A DNA stretch of 64,000 nucleotides from Candidatus Zhuqueibacterota bacterium (GTDB lineage: Bacteria; Zhuqueibacterota; Zhuqueibacteria; Oceanimicrobiales; Oceanimicrobiaceae): NCBI GenBank assembly GCA_029262055.1, contig JAJDAD010000014.1, positions 1 through 64,000 on the forward strand, in the 5' to 3' direction. Below, piece after piece: positions 9,814-19,000 of this stretch (position 1 is the first letter of the stretch; each line of letters starts with the position of its first letter). The position numbers and the translations under genes were made by a program. Under the pieces are notes generated by a model. It was not told the DNA's origin and ran no database searches. It worked only from the letters and a program-made list of their open reading frames with translations.

Positions 9814-11283
9814 ATGAAAACGCATGTTTTCTTTTCCTTGCCGCTGCTATTCATCGTGGGCACGACTTCAGGCACGGGCTGTGTAGCCCAAAGAAGTGAC
9901 AGCAAAATCGCTATCACAACCGGTTCACAGGAGGCGCTGAGCCACTATCTGATTGCGCGGGATCTGTCAGAGAAAATCAGGGCACAGGAGTCTGTGGCGT
10001 ATTTTGAAAAGGCGATTGCAGAGGATGCCGACTTTGCAATGGCGTACCTGGGACTCGCTCTCAATGGTGGCGGCGCCAAGGTTTTCTTCGATAACATCGC
10101 CATGGCTGTAGAGCTGCAGGATAGGGTCTCGCAAGGAGAGAGACTACAAATCCTTGCGACGGAAGCCGGGGGCAATGGTGACCCGGCGAAGCAAAAACAA
10201 TTGCTGCTGGAACTTGTGGCAAAATATCCCAATGACGAACGGGCGCATAATCTTCTCGGGAATTATCACTTTTTTACGGCGCAGGAATATGACCTTGCCA
10301 TTGCATCCTACAAAGAAGCGCTCGCCATCAATCCTGAGTTTTCACCGCCTTACAACTCATTGGGCTATGCGTTTCGAACACAAGAAAAGTACGACGAAGC
10401 CGCAGAGGCATTTCAGAAGTACATCGAGCTTATTCCGGGAGATCCAAATCCCTATGATTCCTATGCCGAGCTACAGATGAAAATGGGTAAGTTTGAGGAA
10501 TCAATCGAAACTTACAGGAAAGCGCTGGCGACAAACCCGGACTTTGTGCTTTCGCACATCGGCATTGCCAGCAATCTGGTTTTCAAGGGTGAGCATGCCG
10601 CGGCCAGTCTGCAGCTCAAGGAGCTTTACGACAACGCCAAAAGCGACGGCCAACGGCGCACCGCACATTTTGGCAGAATGGTTTGCTCTGTTGATGAAGG
10701 CGACTTTGGCCAGGCCATTGAAGAAGTCGAACAGCGCTATGCGCTTGCCGAAAAAACTGCCGACTACGCGGCGATGGCAGCGGACCTCAATCTGAAGGGG
10801 AATCTCCTGCTGGAAAATGAGCAGACGGATGCGGCTAAGGCGAGCTTTGAGCAGGCCATGCAGGTTGTTGAGGCGTCAAACCTGTCGCAGGAATCAAAAG
10901 AGAATGCCAAGCGCGCACACCTGTTCAATATAGCAAGAGTAGCCCTGGAGCAGGGGGACTTGGAAACGGCCAGGAGTAAGTCTGCGGAGTTCACGGAAAA
11001 GGCAAATGAAAGAAAGAACGCAGTTCAAATACGGCTGGCGCACCAATTAGCAGGTCTGATGGCGTTAGCAGAAGAAGATTACGACGCCGCGCTTGCAGAA
11101 CTGCAACTGTCCAATCAACAGAATGCTTATAACCTGTATCGTCTGGCAGTTGCATATGACGGTCTTGGTGATGTTGACAGCGCGTGGAAAATGCGCAAAA
11201 GGGCGATCAACTTCAATGCGGTTAACGATTTGAATCTGGCTATGGTCAGACACAAGAGCAGGAGGATGATGAGCGCAAAATAG
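9814..11283 (+). CDS. Secreted or lipid-anchored tetratricopeptide-repeat protein
   Basis: 489 aa. The N-terminus has a positively charged start, a hydrophobic stretch and a cysteine at about residue 23 in a loose lipobox (GTGC), so a lipoprotein or a Sec-secreted protein. The body is a chain of TPR units, for example the stretch with YDLAIASYKEALAINPEFSP and KYDEAAEAFQKYIELIPGD, followed by degenerate repeats to the C-terminus. No catalytic domain is visible. TPR arrays bind other proteins, and the partner is not evident. ATG 9814 has a GGAGGA site. Confidence 0.85.
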   Translation: MKTHVFFSLPLLFIVGTTSGTGCVAQRSDSKIAITTGSQEALSHYLIARDLSEKIRAQESVAYFEKAIAEDADFAMAYLGLALNGGGAKVFFDNIAMAVELQDRVSQGERLQILATEAGGNGDPAKQKQLLLELVAKYPNDERAHNLLGNYHFFTAQEYDLAIASYKEALAINPEFSPPYNSLGYAFRTQEKYDEAAEAFQKYIELIPGDPNPYDSYAELQMKMGKFEESIETYRKALATNPDFVLSHIGIASNLVFKGEHAAASLQLKELYDNAKSDGQRRTAHFGRMVCSVDEGDFGQAIEEVEQRYALAEKTADYAAMAADLNLKGNLLLENEQTDAAKASFEQAMQVVEASNLSQESKENAKRAHLFNIARVALEQGDLETARSKSAEFTEKANERKNAVQIRLAHQLAGLMALAEEDYDAALAELQLSNQQNAYNLYRLAVAYDGLGDVDSAWKMRKRAINFNAVNDLNLAMVRHKSRRMMSAK

Positions 11284-11293
11284 ATTCGGGAAT

Positions 11294-11334
11294 CCCATGC
11301 GGGTGGCCCGGAAAACTCCGAACACCCGCACGGG
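11294..11334. repeat. Imperfect hairpin between TPR gene and tRNA-Arg
   Basis: TGCGGGTG (11298-11305) pairs with CACCCGCA (11323-11330), with a further CCC/GGG pair outside an AT/AC mismatch. It lies just after the TPR gene stop. There is no T-run, so termination is possible but not shown. Confidence 0.45.
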
Positions 11335-11354
11335 GTTGAAAGATAGCACAAAAC

Positions 11355-11429
11355 GCCCCTATAGCTCAGTATGGACAGAGCAGTAGTTTCCTAAACTATG
11401 TGTCGCAGGTTCGAGTCCTGCTAGGGGCA
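11355..11429 (+). tRNA. tRNA-Arg (anticodon CCU)
   Basis: Acceptor stem GCCCCTA/TAGGGGC, D arm with AGCTCAG, anticodon stem GTAGT/ACTAT with loop TTCCTAA (anticodon CCT), and T arm GCAGG-TTCGAGT-CCTGC. The discriminator base is A and CCA is not encoded. It decodes AGG. Confidence 0.93.
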
Positions 11430-11471
11430 CTTTCCTTACCCCATTTCGCTCATCACTGACACTTTTATCCC

Positions 11472-12425
11472 ATGTATTTTCTCGGTATCGAAGGTGGAGG
11501 AACCAAATCCGCGGGGGTCCTGATAGATCTCCCCGGTGACGCCATTTATGTTCAAAATGGTCCACCGAGTGCTCTCTCGGCGTTGGGGAAAGATGCTTGC
11601 CAAAAAAATCTGGATGAGCTCATCGGCGCAATCCTTCCGGGTGATGACCGGTCACAGGTTGCAGCCGTTACATTCGGCTTGTCCGGCGTCGGCCGGCAAG
11701 CACAGCGCCAGACTTTGCTGCAAATTGCAAAAGAACTCGGTCTCACCAGTACCAGCGTACTCACCGATGCCGAATTGCTGCATTTTTCCGCCCACAGCTC
11801 CGGACCGGGAATTGCCCTGATCGCGGGCACCGGGTCGATTTGTCTGGTAAGCGATGGCCGGGGAGACTACAAGCAAGTCGGTGGTTGGGGCTTCCTTTTG
11901 GGAGATGACGGCAGCGGTTATGACCTGGGCAAATGCGCGGTGCAGAGCGCATTGACCGAGCATGAAGATGCTCTCGGCCTGTCTGCCCTCACCAAAGCAG
12001 TGTTGCTGCATTACGGTGCGGGTACACCAACCGATTTGATATCCATGGTTTACGCAGCCGACAATCCGCAGGTTTGGCTTGCCTCATGCGCCCGGCTTGT
12101 GTGCGATCTTGCCGGGTCCGGCGAAGAGCACGCGCTCACTTTGGTGCAGGGCGTTGCCGGGCGGCTGATCGAGTTGTGTCTGCGTGGCACCAAATACATG
12201 TCACAGCGTCCCCCGCATCAGGCTGCCATTTTCGGTGGATTGTTGAGTGCTAACTCACCGGTCCGTGCGGCTTTTATGCAGTCAGTTCGGGAGAACAAAA
12301 TCATGATTGATTTGGTGGAGCCCGGCTACATCCCCGCGGCGGCCGCGGGGATGCACGCCATGCAAACGGCGGGACATGCCGTAAGCGATAAACTGCGGCA
12401 GCAACTGAGGACGCTCGTGCTTTAG
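11472..12425 (+). CDS. BadF/BadG/BcrA/BcrD-ATPase family amino-sugar kinase (N-acetylglucosamine/N-acetylmuramate kinase-like)
   Basis: 317 aa, ASKHA fold. The phosphate-1 loop GIEGGGTKSAG, the mid-protein AGTGSICLV (phosphate 2) and the signature GGWGFLLGDDGSGYDLG match N-acetylglucosamine kinases of this family; the adenosine motif IFGGLLSAN is near the C-terminus. Expected reaction: ATP-dependent 6-phosphorylation of GlcNAc and/or MurNAc in the cytosol. The neighbours (NlpC/P60 endopeptidase, dipeptide epimerase, lysA) point to cell-wall recycling, so a MurNAc/GlcNAc kinase is favoured. A glucosamine or benzoyl-CoA-type role is less likely. Confidence 0.8.
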   Translation: MYFLGIEGGGTKSAGVLIDLPGDAIYVQNGPPSALSALGKDACQKNLDELIGAILPGDDRSQVAAVTFGLSGVGRQAQRQTLLQIAKELGLTSTSVLTDAELLHFSAHSSGPGIALIAGTGSICLVSDGRGDYKQVGGWGFLLGDDGSGYDLGKCAVQSALTEHEDALGLSALTKAVLLHYGAGTPTDLISMVYAADNPQVWLASCARLVCDLAGSGEEHALTLVQGVAGRLIELCLRGTKYMSQRPPHQAAIFGGLLSANSPVRAAFMQSVRENKIMIDLVEPGYIPAAAAGMHAMQTAGHAVSDKLRQQLRTLVL

Positions 12426-12510
12426 CCAACAGTGGGTCCATTTGCCTCACGCGGGGGTGGCGGATTCTCTCCCAAGGTGTTCCTACGGAAACATAGGCAA
12501 ACGGCGATCC

Positions 12511-12516
12511 TTGACA
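12511..12516 (+). promoter_or_regulatory. Possible -35 element (TTGACA) upstream of NlpC/P60 gene
   Basis: A perfect TTGACA sits 64 bp before the NlpC/P60 start. No convincing -10 at 16-18 bp follows (AATAGG is the best at 18), so this is a weak promoter candidate. Confidence 0.3.
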
Positions 12517-12579
12517 AATCAAATTGAGATGTGGAATAGGGTAGAAACGAATTCAAACAAGAACGGAAGGTTGTGAGCT

Positions 12580-13452
12580 ATGTTCAACCTGGAAAACAGA
12601 GATCTTGCAGATGATGCGCACATGTTCGGCATCGTGAACATCAGCGTTGCCAACCTGCGCCAGGAACCGGTGTACCAATCGGAGCTGGTTAACCAGACCA
12701 TCCTCGGTACTTTGGTACCGATCTATGAAGAGCAAAATGATTTCTACTATATCAGGAATTGGGATAACTATTTGGGCTGGGTAAGCAAACAGTCGATTTG
12801 TCGGGTTGACCGGGGGGGAGCCGGTCGTTGGTTGCAGGCGGAGCAAATCGTGTTTCCAAAGAACTACGGTTTTGTGTCTGAGTCGGAATCAGAAGACTCA
12901 GATCATCTCACCGACCTGGTTGAGGGTTCTCGATTAAAAAAGATAAAGGGAGGACTACAACACACAACCGCGGAACTGCCCGACGGGCGCATCGGATTTG
13001 TTGCGAACGATTTGCTGGTCAACGAAGAATTGGAACCTGAAGGCAAGTGTGATCCCAACAAACTTGTGCAAGTCGCCAAGAGATTCCTCGGTGTGCCTTA
13101 TCTCTGGGGCGGCACATCTTCGAAAGCGTTCGATTGCTCCGGTTTTGTGCAAACCGCGTACCGGCTACTAGGTCTTGCTCTGCCGCGTAACTCCAGTCAA
13201 ATGGCTGAAGCAGGTGTTCCGGTAGAGATTGATGAGAATCTGGAGAGCATTCGAATCGGGGACCTTCTGTTCTTTGGGAAAACTGAAAAGAGAATCACGC
13301 ATGTTGCCATTGCAGTCGGTGACGGCTTGTTTATCCACTCCGATGGCTTTGTACGCATCAACAGCTTCGACCCTAATCATCCGAAGTACAATGAATACCG
13401 CCACGGGACTTTGTTACGTGCCAGGCGCGTCTTTGACCGGACGGGCAAATGA
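12580..13452 (+). CDS. NlpC/P60 family endopeptidase with N-terminal SH3 domains
   Basis: 290 aa with no signal peptide, so probably cytosolic. Two bacterial SH3-like domains (about 15-75 and 85-150) precede the NlpC/P60 papain-like domain. Catalytic residues are visible: C186 (FDCSGF), H241 (THVAIAV) and H253 (FIHSDG). The arrangement matches YkfC-type gamma-D-glutamyl-L-diamino-acid endopeptidases, which cut L-Ala-gamma-D-Glu-meso-DAP. The gene overlaps the dipeptide epimerase by 4 bp, and the epimerase acts on the L-Ala-D-Glu product, which supports the call. ATG 12580 follows an AGGTTGTGAG stretch. Confidence 0.88.
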   Translation: MFNLENRDLADDAHMFGIVNISVANLRQEPVYQSELVNQTILGTLVPIYEEQNDFYYIRNWDNYLGWVSKQSICRVDRGGAGRWLQAEQIVFPKNYGFVSESESEDSDHLTDLVEGSRLKKIKGGLQHTTAELPDGRIGFVANDLLVNEELEPEGKCDPNKLVQVAKRFLGVPYLWGGTSSKAFDCSGFVQTAYRLLGLALPRNSSQMAEAGVPVEIDENLESIRIGDLLFFGKTEKRITHVAIAVGDGLFIHSDGFVRINSFDPNHPKYNEYRHGTLLRARRVFDRTGK

Positions 13453-14495
13453 GCGGCTTCGAGGTTGAATGTACGCCGATGCGACTGGAGTTGAAGCAGC
13501 GGTGGACCATCGCACATGGCTCCTCTGATTATCGCGACAACGTTTTGGTTAGAATCCGGCAGGACGGGCATGTCGGTTATGGCGAAGCCGGGCTTAGTCC
13601 GCGCTACGCTGAAACCGCGACAACCGTCACCGAAGCGGTTGCCGAACTGACGACTCTTCTACAGGGAAGAGATCTGTCACAGTTCTACACAGTCGGTGAA
13701 ACGATTCAAACTGGTATCGAGGATAACAATGCAGCCAAAGCCGCACTGGACATCGCTGTCATGGATCTCTTCTGCAAACAGGTTGGGCTGCCTTATCACA
13801 AGCTTCTTGGGGTCAACGGGAGCGAGGCTCCGGTGACCAGTTTGTCGATAGGCATGGATTCCCCAGATATTATCTATCAAAAAGTCAAGGAGGCGGGCGG
13901 CTTTCCGGTCCTGAAAATCAAGCTGGGAAGTGGCAACGATGGGGAGATAATTCAGGCCGTACGGGCCGGGACCGACAAACCGCTGTTCATTGATGCCAAC
14001 GAAGGGTGGAAGACGAGGGAGGAAGCGCTGGCCAAAGTCCGATGGCTGCAGACATGCGGTGAGATAGCACTCATTGAACAGCCGATGCCTGCAGACATGA
14101 TAGCTGAAACCGCCTGGGTCAGGGAAAGGTCTGAGATACCGCTCATTGCAGACGAGAGCGTGAAAACCGCGTCTGATATCCCGAGGATAGCACAAGCGTT
14201 TGATGGCATCAACGTCAAACTGATGAAAGCCGGGGGCTTGCAGGAGGCGCTCAGGATGATCGTGCTCGCCCGCACCCTGCAGTTGCGGGTAATGCTCGGG
14301 TGCATGGTGGAGAGCTCAGTGGGCATTTCCGCCGCCGCCTGCATTTCACCGTTTGTCGATTATGCCGACCTAGACGGAAATCTCCTGCTGAAAAACGATC
14401 CCTTTGGCGGCGTCAAACTAAAGGATGCCCGTCCTGTACTCACAGATTGTCCCGGAATTGGGATAATCAAGCCAACTACCGGAATCAACATTTAG
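13449..14495 (+). CDS. Dipeptide epimerase (L-Ala-D/L-Glu epimerase)
   Basis: 348 aa, enolase superfamily, muconate-lactonizing-enzyme type. It has the N-terminal capping domain and a barrel with the KxK catalytic motif (VLKIKLGSG), metal ligands in FIDANEGW and LIEQPM, IADES, and the second catalytic lysine in INVKLMKAGG. The C-terminal MLGCMVESSVG is the dipeptide-epimerase specificity segment. It converts L-Ala-D-Glu from murein turnover into L-Ala-L-Glu for ordinary peptidases. It overlaps the NlpC/P60 gene by 4 bp. Related epimerases can use other dipeptides, but the context supports Ala-Glu. Confidence 0.9.
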   Translation: MSGFEVECTPMRLELKQRWTIAHGSSDYRDNVLVRIRQDGHVGYGEAGLSPRYAETATTVTEAVAELTTLLQGRDLSQFYTVGETIQTGIEDNNAAKAALDIAVMDLFCKQVGLPYHKLLGVNGSEAPVTSLSIGMDSPDIIYQKVKEAGGFPVLKIKLGSGNDGEIIQAVRAGTDKPLFIDANEGWKTREEALAKVRWLQTCGEIALIEQPMPADMIAETAWVRERSEIPLIADESVKTASDIPRIAQAFDGINVKLMKAGGLQEALRMIVLARTLQLRVMLGCMVESSVGISAAACISPFVDYADLDGNLLLKNDPFGGVKLKDARPVLTDCPGIGIIKPTTGINI

Positions 14496-14510
14496 CCAGC
14501 CAAACCTCAA

Positions 14511-15764
14511 ATGCATCATTTTCAATTCAGGGACAAGCGACTGTTCTGCGAGGAGATTCCTGTCGACACAATCGCAGAAGCCGCAAACACGCCTTTATAT
14601 CTCTACAGCAAGCAGACAATTCTCGACAATTTCAGGGAAATCAAGACCGCGTTTTCTGAACTCGACCATTTGATCTGCTATGCCCTGAAGGCCAATAGCA
14701 ACGAACGAATTCTGTCTCTGTTGGCAAAGGAAGGCGCAGGGGCCGATGTGGTTTCCGGCGGTGAAATCTATCTGGCACTGAAAGCCGGTTTTAGCCCCGA
14801 CAAAATTGTCTTTGCAGGTGTCGGAAAAACTGTTGAAGAGATAGAGTACGCACTGAATTCGGGAGTGTTGAGCCTCAATGTTGAGTCCGGGCAGGAGCTA
14901 CAAGTTATCAACGAGATTGCCGGCAGGTGTGGAAAAGTGGCCGACATTGCCTTTCGGGTGAATCCAAATATCGACATCCACGGACACCCTTACATCTCAA
15001 CCGGGAAATCTGAAAATAAGTTCGGGATCGATGTTGCAGAGATGCGCGAACTCGTCATCGAAGCCCAATCATCGGCCAATGTAAAAATAATCGGACTTCA
15101 TTGCCACACCGGTTCGCAAATTATGGAGAGCATGCCGTACCTTAGCGCCTCCAGGTTTTTAGCCACTCTAAAAGACGAGTTATGGGGAGAGGGTGTTGCG
15201 ATAACTCACGTCGACATTGGCGGCGGCCTTGGAGTGGATTACGAGAGTGTTCTGAATGACGCGGGTCAACCAGAATCTGCCCTTGGTGGCCAGGATATCC
15301 TGAAAGAAATAATGCCGGAACTCAAGCAACTGAAGTGCAAGGTCTTGTTTGAACCCGGACGCTCAATCGTAGCTAACTCAGGTATTCTGATTACGAAAGT
15401 GCTGTATGTCAAAGAAACGCGCGGAAAGAAGTTTGTAATCGTGGATGCCGCGATGAACGATTTGATTCGACCCAGCCTGTACCAGGCTTACCATAAAATC
15501 CTTCCTGTTAGGAAGAATAATCGAGAGATAACCGAAGTAGATGTGGTCGGTCCTGTTTGCGAATCTGGGGATTTTCTAGCGAAGAAGCGTTTGCTTCCAA
15601 ACGTCGAGCGGGGGGAGCTTCTCGCTGTAATGACGGCAGGCGCATATGGTTTTTCACTTTCCTCTAATTATAATGCCAGAGTGCGACCCGCTGAAGTCAT
15701 GGTAGATGGATCGGAATTTGAGGTTATTCGCGAGCGCGGAAAGCTGGAAGACTTGTGGAAGTAG
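14511..15764 (+). CDS. lysA: Diaminopimelate decarboxylase
   Basis: 417 aa, PLP-dependent fold III. It converts meso-DAP to L-lysine and CO2. The PLP lysine lies in CYALKANSN, with HCHTGSQI, HVDIGGGLGVDY, FEPGRSIVANSG and the catalytic cysteine in the C-terminal GPVCESGDFLA. ATG 14511 comes 15 bp after the epimerase stop. The placement suggests that DAP released by the upstream endopeptidase can be turned into lysine, though it also serves normal lysine synthesis. Confidence 0.95.
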   Translation: MHHFQFRDKRLFCEEIPVDTIAEAANTPLYLYSKQTILDNFREIKTAFSELDHLICYALKANSNERILSLLAKEGAGADVVSGGEIYLALKAGFSPDKIVFAGVGKTVEEIEYALNSGVLSLNVESGQELQVINEIAGRCGKVADIAFRVNPNIDIHGHPYISTGKSENKFGIDVAEMRELVIEAQSSANVKIIGLHCHTGSQIMESMPYLSASRFLATLKDELWGEGVAITHVDIGGGLGVDYESVLNDAGQPESALGGQDILKEIMPELKQLKCKVLFEPGRSIVANSGILITKVLYVKETRGKKFVIVDAAMNDLIRPSLYQAYHKILPVRKNNREITEVDVVGPVCESGDFLAKKRLLPNVERGELLAVMTAGAYGFSLSSNYNARVRPAEVMVDGSEFEVIRERGKLEDLWK

Positions 15765-15922
15765 ACGTATATACTCTTGCAGAAATGAAAGTATTCAGAT
15801 AAGAGCCTCATTCTGGTTAGTGGAAGGGAAAGTGGCAAAGGAGGATTTCTCAAGCCCTATCTTCCCGGGCAGAGGCTCAGATATATTTTCCGCACTCACG
15901 CAATGCTTTCTGCCACACAGAG

Positions 15923-15950
15923 CTCCGCGCGTTTACGAAAACGCGCGGAG
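15923..15950. terminator. Perfect 12-bp hairpin between convergent lysA and the CobN-like gene
   Basis: CTCCGCGCGTTT, loop ACGA, AAACGCGCGGAG, with no mismatch. It is placed between the ends of two convergent units, so a bidirectional transcription barrier is likely. No clear T-tract follows on either strand. Confidence 0.55.
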
Positions 15951-16017
15951 ATTGTCAGGCTCAGTGCTTTTGTTAAGACCGCACACTACTGGGTCCCCAA
16001 CATGAAAGACATAGTAT

Positions 16018-19000
16018 TCATCGAGTTCTGCGCTTCACGACGCCAAGAATAACCGCCCCCGAAAACAGGATCACGATCGTCAACATCGTAGTGACCGCCG
16101 CCATATTTTCTTTCACGAGTTCCTTGACGTTTTCCAACGTGATGGTTTCCTTTTCGAGCTTCATGCCTTCTTTGGTTTCCGTGACGTCGCCAGTTCGAGC
16201 CAAATCGATTTGGCGGGAGTAAGCTTGCTTGAGCGTCGCCTCCAGGTTATTGCCGATCAGCTCCCGTAATTTGGCGTTGTCACAAACGAAAACGCTACAG
16301 CCGGCCTTGAAATCTCTAACCAGGGTAGCGTGCAAGTTGGCGATGGCCTTGATGGTTTCCTGGTCAGCCGGCCAATAGCCTTTGCGGACGGTTTCCAACA
16401 TGACTGCGGTCATTTCTTGCAACGCGTAGGGATTCTTCTCCTTGAAAAACTCTACCAAGTCGAGATTGTGCTTGTCCTTCACATAGACATCGTAGAGTCC
16501 CTCCCAAAGCTCGGCGTCAATCTCAGCGGGTTTCATAACATTCCAGCCATAGGTATTTCTGAAGGTTTCGGCGAACACCTCAGCGGAAGTGGCGCCGCCT
16601 TTTTGCAATTCCTGAATATACTGAGGATTGAACAGTGTGCTGCGGGTCTCAACCCAGATGGCTTCCTTTGCTCCTTGCACGGAGGGATCATGCGCATTGC
16701 GCAGATCGTTGAAAAAGGCATCCGGGTCGTTGCCTGTGACCTGGCGTACCACAGCGCTGAGTCCTCCCATGAATTCGTAAACATGGTCCAAAGACAGGGG
16801 ACCCCAGGTATTGGAGGATCTCGGCTGTACAACTGTGTCCGTGTTTTGCAGCGCCGCTTCAAAGACTCCAGGTTCAAAGCGTCCCCAGTGGTCTTCTATA
16901 TAGAGGGCGCCCATTGTCTGCAAATACTGCTCGGCGACCTCTTTTTCGTCTTCCCACTTATCGCCGGACTCCACCAGATCCATGATGGCGGCGCCGTAGT
17001 TGCCGCCCACGCCGCCAAATACGCGCGCGTTCGCGAACAGCCGCGCATCCAGCGGCGACAAGCCATTATCCTTCATTTTAGCTTCCGCCTTTGCCGTGCC
17101 TTCTTGCACATAATTCTCGTTGCCATCACCATCGTTTGCCTCGGCTGCCAATGTCACCGCCTTGTTGATGAGATGTATCCGGGAGGTGGCGAGGTCTCGG
17201 AACTGACCGGAAGTCTGCACCACCACATCGATGCGTGGCCGCTGCAGTTTCGCCATTGGAATCAAGCGTACGTCATGTACCGTGCCGCGCGAATTGCGCA
17301 CCGGCTCAACTCCCAAAAGATAGAGAATTTCTGCCAAGGTGACTCCCTGACCGCGGATGAACTCTCCACCCCAGAGGGTGAAAGCGACTTTCTTTGGATA
17401 CGTGCCGTCTTGGCCTAATTTAGCTGCCAGCAGAGCGTCGCCAAGTTTCACTCCCACAGCCCACGATTCCCCGGTCGGCGTTTTCTCCGGGTCGATGCCG
17501 TAGATATTCCGGCCGGTAGGAACGGCCGAGGGATTTCTCACGGCATCGCCACCGGAAGAAGGCGGAACATAGCCGCCTGACAAGGCGTTGGTAACGGCGC
17601 CCAATTCCGCCTGTGGGGAATAATCTATGGCGTCATAGTAGTCCTTGATGGCAAACAGGGTGTTTTTATAAGTCCGCACGACGTCGACATACGCTTTTTC
17701 ATCCTTGTCTTTACTGGGAAATTCACTGTTGGTTTTATCTGCCGGCGCCACGTAGGCAACAGGTGTTACCCCATTAGTCTGCCCGTGCTCCTGACCCGAT
17801 CCCTCTAATTTTCGCAAATCTTCTCTCTCCAGGAATCTATCCGGAGCACTTCCTTTCAACAGGATGCTGTCAATGACTTTGAAGGCCTTGCGCCGGTAGA
17901 CACGGTGAAAATAGTGCCTGTCCTCAAACTGCTCCTCGGTAATCCGGCCTTTGAACACATCCAGTTTCGCCAGGCTATAGGACAACGGATCGATGGCCAT
18001 GGCGCGCACCGTCGCATGAATATGCTCCTCCTCATAACGCTTACCCAATGTGTGCAGGCCGAGTGTAATCTTTTCCCGGTCGAGCAGATGGAGATAATTC
18101 TTGAGCTTGTCCAGCGTCTCAGTCGTCAGTCCCGTTTTGTCGAAATCCGCCAACTGCAAATCTCGATCTAATTCCAGCTCAATGATCGATTTCCGAATGG
18201 ACTGCTCATATTGATTCTTCACCGTTTCGTTTTCAGCGGTGGCATAAGCGTGAATTTTCCTATGCAGCGCTGCCATCGCATCATTAAGCTCGGATTCGGT
18301 GAACGGTGCGGTCAGGTGAGAGGTAATCACTGCGTAGCTTCGCCTCTTGGCGATCAGGGCTTCCCCGGGATTGCTGATGACGTAGACATAGACGTGCGGC
18401 AGTCCGCCGACCAGCGCATCGGGCCAGTCGTATTCCGATAACGCGACCTGCTTCCAGGGGGTGAATTCAAAGTTTCCGTGCGTGCCGAAGTGCATGATGG
18501 CATCCGCTTTGAAGCCGTTTTTCACCCACAAATAAGAAGCAACATAAGGATGCGGCGGCGATTTCTTGGCGCCATGCGCCAGCTTGGAGACATCGTCGCC
18601 ATAAGCTGAAGGCGGCTGCGGCAGAAGAACGATGTTACCAAACCGGACGCGCGCAACTGCAAGATGGCTTTTGCCGTCTTTGTCCACCCGCATAACCTCG
18701 CCCGGCGCCGGGCCGTAATTTTTCTCCATCGCCTCTAGCATTTCGGGAGCTAAGTTCTTCTTGCACCACTCCAGGTAGGTTTCAACCTCAATCAGCTCCG
18801 GCTGGCCTTCTTCAAGATATTTTTGAAATGCGCCCTTGGCATAGGATCCCAAAATCACGCCTTCTCTTTGGATGATCTCCAGCAGTTCATTCTCATCCTT
18901 GGGCAAAAGGCCGGTCTCATACCCCTGCGCTTTAAGGCGTCGCAAAAGCGTGAGAAGCGATGGCGCCACTTCTATTTCACCGGCGACCATGGCATTCAAT

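Noticed and set aside
11359-11565. Minus-strand frame with PLAGLEPATHSLGNYC
   Set aside because: It is the antisense of tRNA-Arg(CCU), a frequent false ORF.
16330-17418. 362-aa open frame antisense to the CobN-like gene
   Set aside because: It lies inside a clear CobN-family gene and has no family features; it is a shadow of its codon pattern.
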